A stretch of DNA of 45,519 nucleotides, taken from Arthrobacter sp. Bi26. GTDB lineage: Bacteria > Actinomycetota > Actinomycetes > Actinomycetales > Micrococcaceae. The stretch covers positions 1 to 45,519 of the forward strand of contig NZ_CAKKMF010000034.1 in assembly GCF_918697925.1 (NCBI RefSeq), written 5' to 3'. The notes beneath the pieces are model-generated. The model did not search any database. It worked only from the letters and a program-made list of their open reading frames with translations, and was not told where the DNA came from. Numbering within the stretch: the first letter of the stretch is position 1; every line of letters starts with the position of its first letter. The position numbers were made by a program, and so were the translations under genes. Positions 7,240 through 20,935 of this stretch are shown here, one piece after another.

Positions 7240-8748
7240 ATGGACTTCTGGCAGCGCTACCGGGCAATCGACGCCCGGGACACCCGTTTCGACGGGCAGT
7301 TCTATACCGCTGTCCGGACCACCGGCATCTACTGCCGGCCCTCGTGCCCAGCGCGGACGCCCAAGGCGGACAACGTCACGTTCTATGAAACGTCCGCTGC
7401 CGCGCACGACGCCGGCTACCGGGCCTGCAAACGCTGCCTACCCGAGGCCGTGCCCGGCACTCCGGCCTGGAACGTGCGCTCCGATATCGCCGGCCGGGCC
7501 ATGCGGCTCATCAATGACGGCGTGATCAACCGCGACGGCGTCGAGGGGCTGGCGGCCCGGCTCGGCTACTCCTCGCGCCAGCTCAACCGGATCCTAAGCC
7601 ACGAGCTCGGCGCCGGTCCGCTGTCCCTGGCGCGGGCGAGCCGCGCCCAGACCGCCCGCACCCTGCTGGTCTCCACCGGCATGAAAGTCTCGGATATCGC
7701 CTTCGCCGCCGGGTTCAGCAGCGTGCGCCAGTTCAACGAGACCATCGGCGAGGTCTTTGCGATGACGCCCTCCGCGCTGCGGGCTACTGCGCGGCATCAC
7801 CGCTCCCCCGCAGCGACCACCGCGCTCACGCTCAATCTTCCGTACCGCGAACCGTTCGACCCCGGCGTCTTCGACTTCCTCGCCGTCCGTGCCATCCCCG
7901 GGATCGAGGAAGGTACTTCCAGTTCCTACGCCCGGACCCTGAAGCTGACGCACGGCGATGCCCGCTTCCGGGTGGATTACGATGCCGGCGCGGCCGGGCG
8001 TCCGCTCGTGCTGACCATCGGCGCCGTCGATCTCCGGGACCTGGCCGCCCTGCTGAGCAGGGTCCGCCGCCTGCTGGACCTGGACGCCGATCCCGTCGCC
8101 ATCGATGCCGCCCTCGCCGCCGATCCCCGCCTGGCCGCCACGGTGGCGCGCACACCCGGCATGCGGATGCCCGGCGCCGTGGATCCGCAGGAGCTGCTGA
8201 TCCGGGCCATGATCGGCCAGCAGATCACAGTGGCCGCCGCGCGGACCGCCCTGGTCCAGCTGTCCGTGGCCGGGAGCGCGAGCCTGGTGCCCGACGACGG
8301 TCTCCACCGGCTGTTCCCGACGGCCGCCCAGATTGCGGAGACCGGCTTCGAACTGCTCCGCGGCCCGCAGCGGCGGATCGATTCCGTCCGGGGCGCCGCC
8401 GCGGCGATGGCTTCGGGCGACCTGGACTTCGGCTACGGCGATGACGTGCACGGGCTGGAGGCCAAACTCCTGCCGCTGGCCGGCGTCGGGCCGTGGACCG
8501 TGGGATACGTCGCGATGCGGGTTATCGGCGCGCCGGATGTGTTCCTGGCCAACGATGCCGCCGTCCGCAACGGCATCCGCTCACTCGCCCAGAACCCCGA
8601 CGGCGCCCTGACCACTGATTTCCGTGAGGTCAGCCCATGGCGGTCCTACGCCACCATGCACCTTTGGCGCGCAGCAGCGGCTGCCCAGGCCGCAGCGCGC
8701 GCGCCGTCTCCAGCTCAAAAGCAGACTCCGAAGAAAGCGAAACCATGA
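7240..8748 (+). CDS. Ada-AlkA fusion: methylphosphotriester sensor, AraC activator and 3-methyladenine glycosylase
   Basis: A 502-residue fusion that senses and repairs alkylation. Residues 1-75 form the Ada N-terminal zinc domain with Cys32, Cys36, Cys63 and Cys66; Cys32 matches the methyl-accepting cysteine of E. coli Ada. Residues 85-185 are an AraC-type helix-turn-helix (GLAARLGYSSRQLNRIL and KVSDIAFAAGFSSVRQFNETI). From about 200 to 480 it is AlkA-like: a TBP-like N-lobe, then the helix-hairpin-helix GVGPWTVGYVAMRVIG followed by DVFLANDAAVRNGI, whose Asp aligns with catalytic Asp238 of AlkA. It lacks the Ogt domain of E. coli Ada; that function is in the next gene, which overlaps by ATGA. 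It likely activates its own operon and perhaps aag. Confidence 0.93.
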   Translation: MDFWQRYRAIDARDTRFDGQFYTAVRTTGIYCRPSCPARTPKADNVTFYETSAAAHDAGYRACKRCLPEAVPGTPAWNVRSDIAGRAMRLINDGVINRDGVEGLAARLGYSSRQLNRILSHELGAGPLSLARASRAQTARTLLVSTGMKVSDIAFAAGFSSVRQFNETIGEVFAMTPSALRATARHHRSPAATTALTLNLPYREPFDPGVFDFLAVRAIPGIEEGTSSSYARTLKLTHGDARFRVDYDAGAAGRPLVLTIGAVDLRDLAALLSRVRRLLDLDADPVAIDAALAADPRLAATVARTPGMRMPGAVDPQELLIRAMIGQQITVAAARTALVQLSVAGSASLVPDDGLHRLFPTAAQIAETGFELLRGPQRRIDSVRGAAAAMASGDLDFGYGDDVHGLEAKLLPLAGVGPWTVGYVAMRVIGAPDVFLANDAAVRNGIRSLAQNPDGALTTDFREVSPWRSYATMHLWRAAAAAQAAARAPSPAQKQTPKKAKP

Positions 8749-9263
8749 AAGCCCAGCTGTTGACCATGTCCACCCCGGACGGTCCTTTCACCATCATTGC
8801 CCGCGACGGCGCCGTCCTGTCTTCGGGCTGGACCGCCGTTCCCGGTGAGCTGACCGGGCAGATCCACGCGGACCTGCTGCCTGGCGAATTCGAGACCGTT
8901 GCCGGCCTGGGCTCCATCTCTGCGGCCGTGGAGGCGTTCTACTCCGGCGATCCGGAACCGGCCATGGCCGTGCCGGTGCTGCAGAAGTCCGGACCTTTCC
9001 GCAGCCACGCCTGGGATGTGCTGCGCACGGTCGCCCCGGGGCGCCTGGTGACCTACACGGAGTATGCGGAGCTCTCCGGCAACGCCAAGGCCGTCCGGGC
9101 GGCGGCCAGTGCCTGCGCTTTCAACGCGGCGGCCCTGTTTGTTCCCTGCCACCGCGTCATCCGCACCGACGGGACCCTGGGCGGATTCCGCTGGGGGCTG
9201 GCCGTCAAGGGCAGCCTGTTGGACCGGGAACGCGAACTCGCCCTCGCAACGGCACGGCCCTAG
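8745..9263 (+). CDS. ogt: Methylated-DNA-[protein]-cysteine S-methyltransferase
   Basis: Suicide enzyme that takes the methyl group from O6-methylguanine onto its own cysteine. The 172-residue protein has the active-site motif PCHRV with Cys135, the upstream asparagine hinge (AFNAAALFVPCHRV), and the C-terminal LGGFRWGLAVKGSLLDRE substrate-pocket region. The upstream helix-turn-helix GRLVTYTEYAELSGNAKAVRAAASA is the DNA-reading segment. The start ATG overlaps the stop of the Ada-AlkA gene (ATGA), which implies translational coupling. Together the two genes restore the full set of E. coli Ada plus AlkA activities. Length is typical. Confidence 0.95.
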   Translation: MKAQLLTMSTPDGPFTIIARDGAVLSSGWTAVPGELTGQIHADLLPGEFETVAGLGSISAAVEAFYSGDPEPAMAVPVLQKSGPFRSHAWDVLRTVAPGRLVTYTEYAELSGNAKAVRAAASACAFNAAALFVPCHRVIRTDGTLGGFRWGLAVKGSLLDRERELALATARP

Positions 9264-9328
9264 GCCTAAGGCTGCACGGACCCGGGCACCGCGCCGGGCG
9301 GGGGATGGCCGGCCATGGACCAGGGACT

Positions 9329-10066
9329 TTAGTTGTTGACGGGCACTCCGGCGGGCCAGGGCAACAGTTCCGGAAGGTCAACGCCGTCGGCCGCGGCGGT
9401 AGCGCGCAGGCTGCCGAGGGTGGGTGTGCGGCCGGCGAGCCACGCGGCGATGTCCGTGAGCATGCCGTTGATCACCGTCGAGGTTCCGCCGCTCCCGATG
9501 GCCACCGCGGGCAGGCCGAGCGGCTGCAGCACAAAGCGCTGGCCCTCGGGCACCCGGGCTGAGAGGAAATCGAAGAGGTGCCCGCAGAAGGGGCGGCTCC
9601 AGGTTTCCGGTCCGTGGCCGGTGCCGAGATCGGCCGCATGGATGATGAGTTCGCGCCATAGCGCCAGGCCGCCGTCGAACACGACTCCCCCGCGGTAGGT
9701 GATGGGCTCGCGCCAGCCGGCCGCATCGAGGGAGTCGAAGGCGCGCAGGGCCCTGCCCAACGCTGAGTCGAGGTCGGCCCGGTGCTGAGCGAGGCTGTGG
9801 CCGGCCGCCATCCCGATGGCGCGGTTCCGCCCCTCGAAGCCGCCGTCGTAAAGCTCCACGCCCTCGCCGCGGGCGGCGTATTCGAGCTGGCGGCCCATCG
9901 CGTTGGCAATCCCGCAGATGTGGGCCAGCACGTGCCCGCGGCTCCAGCCGGGCAATTCCGACGGCGCTTTGATGTCCTGTTCCGTCAGTTTCGCTGCGAT
10001 TCCGGCCACGACGTCGGCGGCACGGTGCAGATCTGCCCGAAGGTTCTCTGGTGTGATTGAGGTCAT
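9329..10066 (-). CDS. Maleylpyruvate isomerase family mycothiol-dependent enzyme (DinB-like)
   Basis: The 245-residue protein carries the actinobacterial DinB/MDMPI fold signature: N-terminal LRADLHRAADVVAGIAAKL, LPGWSRGHVLAHICGIANAMGRQLEYAARGE (residues 41-71) with the first metal-ligand histidines, and a middle histidine in LWRELIIHAADLGTG. Characterised members use mycothiol and a divalent metal to isomerise maleylpyruvate or transfer thiols; the actual substrate here is unknown. The C-terminal SCP2-like part (GTSTVINGMLTDIAAWLAGR) is also usual. The ATG at 10066 is preferred over one at 10075 because GGATGGG precedes it. It is convergent with ogt and not part of an obvious aromatic catabolic operon. 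Confidence 0.85.
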   Translation of the reverse strand: MTSITPENLRADLHRAADVVAGIAAKLTEQDIKAPSELPGWSRGHVLAHICGIANAMGRQLEYAARGEGVELYDGGFEGRNRAIGMAAGHSLAQHRADLDSALGRALRAFDSLDAAGWREPITYRGGVVFDGGLALWRELIIHAADLGTGHGPETWSRPFCGHLFDFLSARVPEGQRFVLQPLGLPAVAIGSGGTSTVINGMLTDIAAWLAGRTPTLGSLRATAAADGVDLPELLPWPAGVPVNN

Positions 10067-10123
10067 GGCGCCCATCCTAAACCGAGCCACCCAATTAAGT
10101 CGGATTAACTGAGTGGAACCCGG

Positions 10124-10651
10124 TCAGCGGGGCGCGTAGCGGTGCCGGATGTGCCGGCGGTCGTGCCGGGCCTGCCAGAATTCGATTTCGCGGGGCCGGA
10201 TGGCGTAGAGCTGCCAGTCTGTGTTTTCATTTTCGCTGCCGTCGGCGCCCGGCCGGGCCTGCCAGTCCGCGGCCGAGGCCTCGGCGGACAGCTCCACGAC
10301 GTCCCCGGCCACCCGCACCTGGCGGCCCTGCTGCTGCCAGAAGAAGTTCAGCGCCGCGTGCGGGTTGGCCGCGAGCTCCTGGCCCTTGCGGGATTCCCGG
10401 GAGGTCGCGAAGTGCCAGCCGTCGGCGTCGATGTCCTTCAGGATCAGCATCCGCGACGACGGCCGGCCCTGCCCATCGGCGGTGGCCAGGCTGCACGCGT
10501 TGGGCTGCGGCACCCCGGCCGCCAGCGCTTCGTCCAGCCACAGCCGGAACAGCTCTGCCGGGTCCGCGGGCGCGGAGTCCGGGTCAAAGTCCGGGAGGCG
10601 CTCCGGGAAATCGGGCAGGGCACGCAGCATTTGGCGGAACGGTTCGCTCAT
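10124..10651 (-). CDS. pdxH: Pyridoxamine 5'-phosphate oxidase-like protein, short form
   Basis: FMN-dependent oxidation of pyridoxamine/pyridoxine phosphate to pyridoxal phosphate is the family role. The 175-residue protein matches PdxH well through the FMN region: SSRMLILKDIDADGWHFATSRESRKGQELAANPHAALNFFW and RQVRVAGDV. After that, the usual segment of roughly 40 residues with the substrate-binding helix is missing: SAEASAADWQARPGADGSENENTDWQ leads straight into IRPREIEFWQ. The C-terminus also ends early (RHIRHRYAPR). Usual length is about 210-220. There is no frameshift or stop in the region, so this is a natural short variant with possibly changed substrate use. ATG 10651 has AAGGTAGG upstream. 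Confidence 0.8.
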   Translation of the reverse strand: MSEPFRQMLRALPDFPERLPDFDPDSAPADPAELFRLWLDEALAAGVPQPNACSLATADGQGRPSSRMLILKDIDADGWHFATSRESRKGQELAANPHAALNFFWQQQGRQVRVAGDVVELSAEASAADWQARPGADGSENENTDWQLYAIRPREIEFWQARHDRRHIRHRYAPR

Positions 10652-10714
10652 GTGCCTACCTTAACCGCCGCGAGGGCCCCATCCGCAGAGGGCCCCCGCG
10701 CGTAGAGACCGGTG

Positions 10715-13335
<2,621 letters not shown>

Positions 13336-13435
13336 GGAAATGCTCCTTAGTTGTTTGGTGATGCTGTAAGTGTGGGAAAAATCTCTCTGCTGCAAGCCTG
13401 TCACAAGCCCGGTTGTGCCCGGGGCGTTGCGCGGC

Positions 13436-13966
13436 TTATTGGCCGGCTTCCTCGGCGAACTGCAGGAAGCGTGCGGCGATGTCCGCGCCGCCCAGGGGGT
13501 CCCGGGTGACAAGCAGGACGGTGTCGTCCCCAGCGATGGTGCCCAGGATCGAGGGCATCACGGAGTGGTCGATGGCGAGGGCAAGGAAGTTTGCGGCGCC
13601 CGGCGGGGTCCGGAGCACCACGAGGTTGGCCGAGGCCTCGGCGGTGACGAGCAGTTCCCCGCACAACCGGGTCAGCCGGGCGTCGAGGATTTCCTGCGTG
13701 ACGCCGCTCTTGGCCGCCCGTTCGCCGCCCTCCCCCGGGACGGCGTAGACCAGCACGCCGTCCTTGCCGCGGACCCGGACGGCGCCGAGTTCCACGAGGT
13801 CGCGGGAGAGCGTGGCCTGGGTGACCTGGACGCCGTCGTCCGCGAGCAGCGCCGCGAGCTCAGCCTGGGAACGGACCGACTCGCCCGTCAGAATCGCTGT
13901 GATCCGCGCCTGCCGGGCTGTCTTGGTGGCCGGGCTGGCCCCCGGAGAGGCTGGCTGGACGGACAT
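13436..13966 (-). CDS. argR: Arginine repressor
   Basis: Hexameric arginine-responsive regulator that represses arginine biosynthesis. The 176-residue protein has an N-terminal winged helix ([48 protein letters not shown], residues 19-65) and a C-terminal arginine-binding domain ending in [15 protein letters not shown], with the conserved GTIAGDDT motif at the arginine site. A 14-residue N-terminal tail and a 20-residue C-terminal tail make it slightly long. Its ATG overlaps the argF stop (TGATG). It is encoded inside the operon it should control; likely ARG sites are seen upstream of argC. Confidence 0.96.
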   Translation of the reverse strand: MSVQPASPGASPATKTARQARITAILTGESVRSQAELAALLADDGVQVTQATLSRDLVELGAVRVRGKDGVLVYAVPGEGGERAAKSGVTQEILDARLTRLCGELLVTAEASANLVVLRTPPGAANFLALAIDHSVMPSILGTIAGDDTVLLVTRDPLGGADIAARFLQFAEEAGQ

Positions 13967-14991
13967 CAGGCCAAGCCGTCCACCGGTGCCAGCCCATCAA
14001 CTGGCGCGAGCCCGTCAACAACAGCCAGGCCGGAGCGGTGCATGAGCCAGGCCATCAGCGCCTTCTGGGCATGGAGCCGGTTTTCAGCCTCGTCCCAGAC
14101 CACCGACTGCGGGCCGTCAATGACGTCCGCGGCGATCTCGTAGCCCCGGTAGGCCGGCAGGCAGTGCAGCACGACGGCGTCCGGCGCCGCGAGCTTCATC
14201 GCGTCGGCGTCCACGGAGTAGTCGCGGAACAGTTTCATCCGCGCTTCCTTCTCCGCCTCCTGGCCCATGGACACCCACGTGTCGGTGGCGACGACGTCGG
14301 CGCCCAGGAGGGCCTCCACGGCGTCGACCGTCACCAGCACGGAGCCGCCGGTCTCCGCGGCACGGTCCTCGGCGGCGGCGATGATCTCCGGAGACGGCAG
14401 GTACCCTGCCGGTCCCGCGATGCGGACGTTCATGCCGGCCGTGACGCCGGCCAGCAGGTAGGAGTTGGCCATGTTGTTGGCCGAGTCGCCCAGGTACGCC
14501 ATGGTCAGGCCCTTGAGCGAGCCCTTGTGCTCCTTGACGGTCAAGAGGTCGGCCAGCAGCTGGCACGGGTGGTAGTCATCGCACAGGGCGTTGATGACCG
14601 GAACGCGGGAGTTCGCGGCCATGGCGACAAGCCCGGCATGCGCGCCGGTGCGCCACACGATGGTGGACACCATGCGTTCGAGCACCTTGGCGGTGTCCTC
14701 GACCGATTCCTTGTGCCCGATCTGCGCCTCGCCGGGGTTGATGATGAGCGCGTTGCCGCCCATGTCCGCGATGCCGGTGGCGAAGGAGACCCTGGTCCGG
14801 GTGGAGGTCTTGTCGAAGATGACGGCCACGGTCTGGCGGCCGCTGCCTGCCGCGGCGAAGGGCTGCACACTGTAGGGCGCGGCCTTCATCCGGACGGCGA
14901 GCTCGAGGACCTCGGCCTGTTCGGCCGGGGTGAGGTCCGTGTCCTTGAGGAAGTGGCGGGTGGGCACTGATGCGGTCACGACGGCGGTCAC
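13966..14991 (-). CDS. argF: Ornithine carbamoyltransferase with repeated C-terminal tail
   Basis: Makes citrulline from ornithine and carbamoyl phosphate. The 341-residue protein has the carbamoyl-phosphate motif STRTR (residues 63-67), the HPCQ motif, the ornithine SMG loop ([11 protein letters not shown]) and HCLPAYRG. The normal protein ends around [14 protein letters not shown]; here the six-residue unit VDGLAP recurs, giving [17 protein letters not shown] at the C-terminus. The DNA copies differ at synonymous sites. The start is a GTG at 14991 that overlaps the argD stop (GTGA). Confidence 0.96.
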   Translation of the reverse strand: MTAVVTASVPTRHFLKDTDLTPAEQAEVLELAVRMKAAPYSVQPFAAAGSGRQTVAVIFDKTSTRTRVSFATGIADMGGNALIINPGEAQIGHKESVEDTAKVLERMVSTIVWRTGAHAGLVAMAANSRVPVINALCDDYHPCQLLADLLTVKEHKGSLKGLTMAYLGDSANNMANSYLLAGVTAGMNVRIAGPAGYLPSPEIIAAAEDRAAETGGSVLVTVDAVEALLGADVVATDTWVSMGQEAEKEARMKLFRDYSVDADAMKLAAPDAVVLHCLPAYRGYEIAADVIDGPQSVVWDEAENRLHAQKALMAWLMHRSGLAVVDGLAPVDGLAPVDGLA

Positions 14992-16331
14992 TTGGCGTCC
15001 TTTGCGGCGTTGTTACTTGAAGTGGCGGGCTGTTCGGCGGACTGTTCGGCGGACTTTTCGGCAGTGGACTTTGCGGTCTCGAGCAACGCGGGCAGTGCCG
15101 CCAGGAAGCGGTCGGCCTGTTCGGTGGTCAGGATCAGCGGCGGTGCCAGCCGGATGGTGCGCGGGCCCGGGCTGTTGACGATGAAACCGGCGTCAAGCCC
15201 GGCGGTGACGACGCCCGGGGCGACGTCGGCGTCGAGGTCGAAGCCGATCAGCAGCCCCTCCCCGCGGACCTCGGTGACGCCGGCGATTCCGGCGAGGCCG
15301 GCGCGCAGGTGCTCCCCCACGCCCCGGACGTGGGCCAGGATGTCCTGGTTTTCGAGGACGTGCAGCGTGGCGAGGGCGGCCGCAGTGGCCACCGGGTTGC
15401 CGCCAAAGGTGGTGCCGTGCTGGCCGGCGGTCAGCAGCTCGGACGTTTCCGGTCCGAACGTCACGAGCGCGCCGACCGGGAAGCCGCCGCCCAGGCCCTT
15501 GGCGAGGGTCACGGCGTCGGGCACGATCCCGGCGTCCTCACTGGCCAGCCACTTGCCGGTGCGGCCGATGCCGGTCTGGACCTCGTCGAGGATCAGCAGG
15601 GCGCCGGCGGCGCTGGTGGCCTCGCGGGCGGCCAACAGGTAGCCGGCGGGCAGCGGCCGGACGCCGGCCTCGCCCTGGATCGGTTCGAGGAAGACGGCGG
15701 CGGTGGTGTCGTCCACGGCGGCGCGGAGGGCATCGATGTCACCGAACGGGACATGCACGACGCCGCCTGGCAGCGGCGCGAACGGCGCCCGGTAAGCTTC
15801 CTTCGCCGTCAGCGCGAGGGCGCCCATGGTGCGCCCGTGGAAGGCGCCTTCGAGCGCGATGATCTTGGTGCGCGGCGTCTCGTCCGGGCCTGTGTTCCGG
15901 CGCGCCAGCTTGAAGGCCGCCTCAACGGCCTCGGTACCGGAGTTGGCGAAGAACACTTTGGACCCGGCAGGTGCCTTGGACAGTTCCAGCAGCTTCTCCG
16001 CCAGGGCGATCTGGGTGGGGCTCGTGAAGAAGTTGGAGACATGGCCCAGGGTGGCCAGCTGGCTGGAGATCACCGAGGTGACGAACGGGTGGGCGTGGCC
16101 GAGGGCGTTCACGGCGATGCCGCCGAGCAGGTCCAGGTACTCCTTGCCGTCGGCGTCCCACACGAGGCAGCCGGCGCCGCGGACCAGGACCCGCTGCGGG
16201 GTGCCGAAGACGCCCAGCAGGGAGGAGGAGTAGCGGGAGAGCCACTGCGCGCCGGTGGCGCGCGAGTGGACCAGGTCGGCTACCGGAGAGTGTTCGAGAT
16301 CCGTGGAAGGTGCAGTTTCGATCTGGTTCAT
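14988..16331 (-). CDS. argD: Acetylornithine aminotransferase
   Basis: Class III pyridoxal-phosphate aminotransferase that converts N-acetylglutamate semialdehyde to N-acetylornithine. The 447-residue protein shows [46 protein letters not shown] and the PLP-lysine region [14 protein letters not shown]. It is longer than typical ArgD (about 390-410) because of an N-terminal extension of some 25 residues and a C-terminal Ala/Glu/Lys/Ser tail ([17 protein letters not shown]) of low complexity. Its start overlaps the argB stop by ATGA and its stop overlaps argF. Confidence 0.96.
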   Translation of the reverse strand: MNQIETAPSTDLEHSPVADLVHSRATGAQWLSRYSSSLLGVFGTPQRVLVRGAGCLVWDADGKEYLDLLGGIAVNALGHAHPFVTSVISSQLATLGHVSNFFTSPTQIALAEKLLELSKAPAGSKVFFANSGTEAVEAAFKLARRNTGPDETPRTKIIALEGAFHGRTMGALALTAKEAYRAPFAPLPGGVVHVPFGDIDALRAAVDDTTAAVFLEPIQGEAGVRPLPAGYLLAAREATSAAGALLILDEVQTGIGRTGKWLASEDAGIVPDAVTLAKGLGGGFPVGALVTFGPETSELLTAGQHGTTFGGNPVATAAALATLHVLENQDILAHVRGVGEHLRAGLAGIAGVTEVRGEGLLIGFDLDADVAPGVVTAGLDAGFIVNSPGPRTIRLAPPLILTTEQADRFLAALPALLETAKSTAEKSAEQSAEQPATSSNNAAKDAK

Positions 16332-17257
16332 TTGCTTTCCTCGTCGGGGACGACCTGGGTGCCGATGCCGGCGGTCGTGAATGTTTCCAGGAGCATCGAG
16401 TGCGGCAGGCGGCCGTCCACGATGTGGGCGCGCTCGACGCCGTCGTCAATCGCTTTCAGGCAGGCCGCCATCTTCGGGATCATGCCGGACTCAAGGCGCG
16501 GCAGCATCTCTCGCAGCTCCGAAGCCGTCAGCGACGAGATGAGCGATGACCTGTCCGGCCAGTTGGCGTAGAGGCCTTCGACATCGGTCAGGATGACCAG
16601 CTTGGATGCCCCCAGGGCCGAGGCGACCGCCGCCGCCGCCGTGTCCGCGTTGACATTAAGTACCTGCCCGGTGGTGGATCCGTCTGCGGAGATCTCCGGG
16701 GCAACGGTGGAGACTACCGGGATCCGGCCGGCCGCGAGGATGTCCACGATCCCTTCCGGGTTGACGCCCACCACTTCCCCGACGAGGCCCAGGTCCACCT
16801 CCTCGCCGTCCACCACGGTGCCGGTGCGGACGGCGCGGAGCAGTCCGCCGTCCTCGCCGGACATGCCGACGGCGTACGGGCCGTGGGAGTTGATCAGGCC
16901 CACGAGTTCGCGTCCCACCTGGCCGGTGAGGACCATCCGGACCACGTCCATGGCCTCGGGTGTGGTGACGCGGAGCCCGCCCTTGAATTCGGATTCGATC
17001 CCGAGCCGGCTGAGCATGGCGTTGATCTGCGGGCCGCCGCCGTGAACCACCACGGGGTGGATGCCGACGTGGTGCAGGAACACGACGTCTTCGGCGAAGG
17101 CGCGGCGGAGCTCGTCGTTGACCATGGCGTTGCCGCCGTACTTGATCACCATGGTGCTGCCGGCAAAGCGCTGGATCCAAGGCAACGCCTCGATCAACGT
17201 GGCGGCTTTGTCCCGGGCGTCGGACTGGGATGTCGTCTCGCGGGTCTGGGTGTTCAT
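16328..17257 (-). CDS. argB: Acetylglutamate kinase
   Basis: Phosphorylates N-acetylglutamate, usually the arginine feedback-inhibited step in actinobacteria. The 309-residue protein has the amino-acid kinase motifs KYGGNAM (39-45), [11 protein letters not shown] (69-79) and a nucleotide-binding [12 protein letters not shown]. The N-terminal helix ([16 protein letters not shown]) is of the kind that carries arginine inhibition in hexameric enzymes, so feedback control is likely. The ATG at 17257 lies 35 bases after argJ, the widest gap in the first part of the operon. Confidence 0.96.
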   Translation of the reverse strand: MNTQTRETTSQSDARDKAATLIEALPWIQRFAGSTMVIKYGGNAMVNDELRRAFAEDVVFLHHVGIHPVVVHGGGPQINAMLSRLGIESEFKGGLRVTTPEAMDVVRMVLTGQVGRELVGLINSHGPYAVGMSGEDGGLLRAVRTGTVVDGEEVDLGLVGEVVGVNPEGIVDILAAGRIPVVSTVAPEISADGSTTGQVLNVNADTAAAAVASALGASKLVILTDVEGLYANWPDRSSLISSLTASELREMLPRLESGMIPKMAACLKAIDDGVERAHIVDGRLPHSMLLETFTTAGIGTQVVPDEESK

Positions 17258-17292
17258 GCTGTTCGTCCTTACTGCTCGTCCTTCCAGGCGGA

Positions 17293-19636
<2,344 letters not shown>

Positions 19637-19666
19637 GCCCGTAAACAGCAACGAGGCAGGCTCCCT

Positions 19667-20770
19667 ATGACCACTACGCTCACTCCTCCTCCTCTAGATT
19701 CAGTACGCCCCAAATCGCGAGTCAGGCAACCCAACGCCGTCGTTCTCAGCTATTCGGAACTGCTCAAGACCGTGAAGGCTGCCGGTCTCCTGGAACGCCG
19801 AGTCGGCTTCTACGTCACCGTGTTTTCGGTGCTTGCCCTCCTGATGGCCGCGACATGGTTCGGGTTCGCGCTGATCGGTGACAGCTGGTTCCAGCTCCTG
19901 ATCGCCGCCGCCCTGGGCATCCTGTGCACGCAGCTGAGCTTCCTGGCCCACGAGGCCGGGCACCGGCAGATCTTCGCGTCCCGCCGCGCCAACGACTGGG
20001 CAGCACGGCTGCTCGCCACGTCCGTGGCCGGGATCAGCTACTCCTGGTGGGAGCAGAAGCACGGCGCGCACCACAACCACCCGAACGTCATTTCCAAGGA
20101 CCCGGACATCGCGCCCGGCCCCATCGCCTTCCACCCCGAAGCCGTAGCCGACCGCCAGGGGCGCCTCGCGTTCCTGACGCGCAAGCAGGGCTGGTTCTTC
20201 TTCCCGCTCCTGTTCCTGGTGGGCCTGGGACTCCAGATCGACTCCGTGAAATTCATCGTCCGCCGCGCCAAGGTCACGCACCGCTGGGTTGAAATTCCGA
20301 TCCTCGCCGTCCGGCTCAGCCTGCTGCCCGTTCTCGCGTTCTCCTTCCTGCCGCTGGGCATGGCGTTCGCCTTCATCGGCGTCCAGCTGGCCGTGTTCGG
20401 CTTCTACATGGGCGCGTCGTTCGCGCCGAACCACAAGGGCATGCCGGTGCTGCCGGCGGACAGCCGGGTGGACTTCTTCAGCCGCCAGGTCCTGACGTCC
20501 CGGAATATCTCGGGCGGCCGCTTCATGGACATCCTGCTCGGCGGCCTTAACCGCCAGGCAGAACACCACCTGTTCCCGGACATGGCCCGCCCCCAGCTGG
20601 ACAAGGCCGCCAAGATCGTCCGCGAGTACTGCGCCAAGCACCAGGTCCCGTACACGGAAACCACCCTGATGCAGTCGTACGCCATCATCGTCCGCTACCT
20701 CAACGATGTCGGACTCGCCGCGGGCCGGCACTTCGAATGCCCGATGGCAACGGTCACCCGCCGCTACTAA
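19667..20770 (+). CDS. Membrane fatty acid (acyl-CoA/acyl-lipid) desaturase
   Basis: Membrane di-iron desaturase that introduces a double bond into fatty acyl chains, probably for membrane fluidity or cold response. The 367-residue protein has the three histidine boxes: HEAGH (95-99), HGAHH (132-136) and QAEHH (297-301). Hydrophobic segments at about 48-72, 74-92, 178-194, 215-233 and 234-252 fit the usual topology. The third box with glutamine in place of the first histidine is normal for this branch. The ATG at 19667 has a GAGG-type site. It stands divergent from argC with its own leader that contains a tandem repeat. Confidence 0.92.
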   Translation: MTTTLTPPPLDSVRPKSRVRQPNAVVLSYSELLKTVKAAGLLERRVGFYVTVFSVLALLMAATWFGFALIGDSWFQLLIAAALGILCTQLSFLAHEAGHRQIFASRRANDWAARLLATSVAGISYSWWEQKHGAHHNHPNVISKDPDIAPGPIAFHPEAVADRQGRLAFLTRKQGWFFFPLLFLVGLGLQIDSVKFIVRRAKVTHRWVEIPILAVRLSLLPVLAFSFLPLGMAFAFIGVQLAVFGFYMGASFAPNHKGMPVLPADSRVDFFSRQVLTSRNISGGRFMDILLGGLNRQAEHHLFPDMARPQLDKAAKIVREYCAKHQVPYTETTLMQSYAIIVRYLNDVGLAAGRHFECPMATVTRRY

Positions 20771-20771
20771 G

Positions 20772-20791
20772 GGACGCATCAGGCGGCGTCC
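20772..20791 (+). terminator. Hairpin after desaturase gene
   Basis: GGACGC (20772-20777) pairs with GCGTCC (20786-20791) one base after the stop codon. There is no T-tract, so it is at best a weak or U-less terminator. Confidence 0.4.
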
Positions 20792-20820
20792 GCGCAGGAC
20801 CCGCCACGTCCGGACGCTGG

Positions 20821-20889
20821 CACGTGAAGCATCACGTGACGGTCGGTTACGGAACGCCCCTTCATGGTTACCGCCGGTGTCCCTAGGAT
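20821..20889 (+). promoter_or_regulatory. Candidate qor-pls promoter and upstream palindromes
   Basis: TTCATG (20861-20866), 17 bases and TAGGAT (20884-20889) form a plausible promoter with a start near 20896, about 40 bases before the quinone reductase gene. Upstream, CACGTG occurs twice (20821-20826 and 20833-20838) separated by six bases, a regular arrangement suggesting a dimeric regulator site. Confidence 0.4.
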
Positions 20890-20935
20890 GGACCCAGGGA
20901 CCGGGACAGACTTTCCCGCCCGGAAAAGGAGCCAC

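Noticed and set aside
9305..9316. Perfect 12-bp palindrome ATGGCCGGCCAT between ogt and the DinB-like gene
   Set aside because: It has no loop, no partner site and sits in a convergent gap; such GC-rich palindromes are expected by chance at this composition.
10124..10651. Frameshifted or truncated pdxH pseudogene
   Set aside because: The reading frame is continuous on both sides of the missing segment with conserved motifs at both ends, so a natural short variant is more likely.
13336..13435. ARG box upstream of argG
   Set aside because: No ATGCAT-type or TGAAT-type palindrome could be found in this gap, unlike the argC upstream region.
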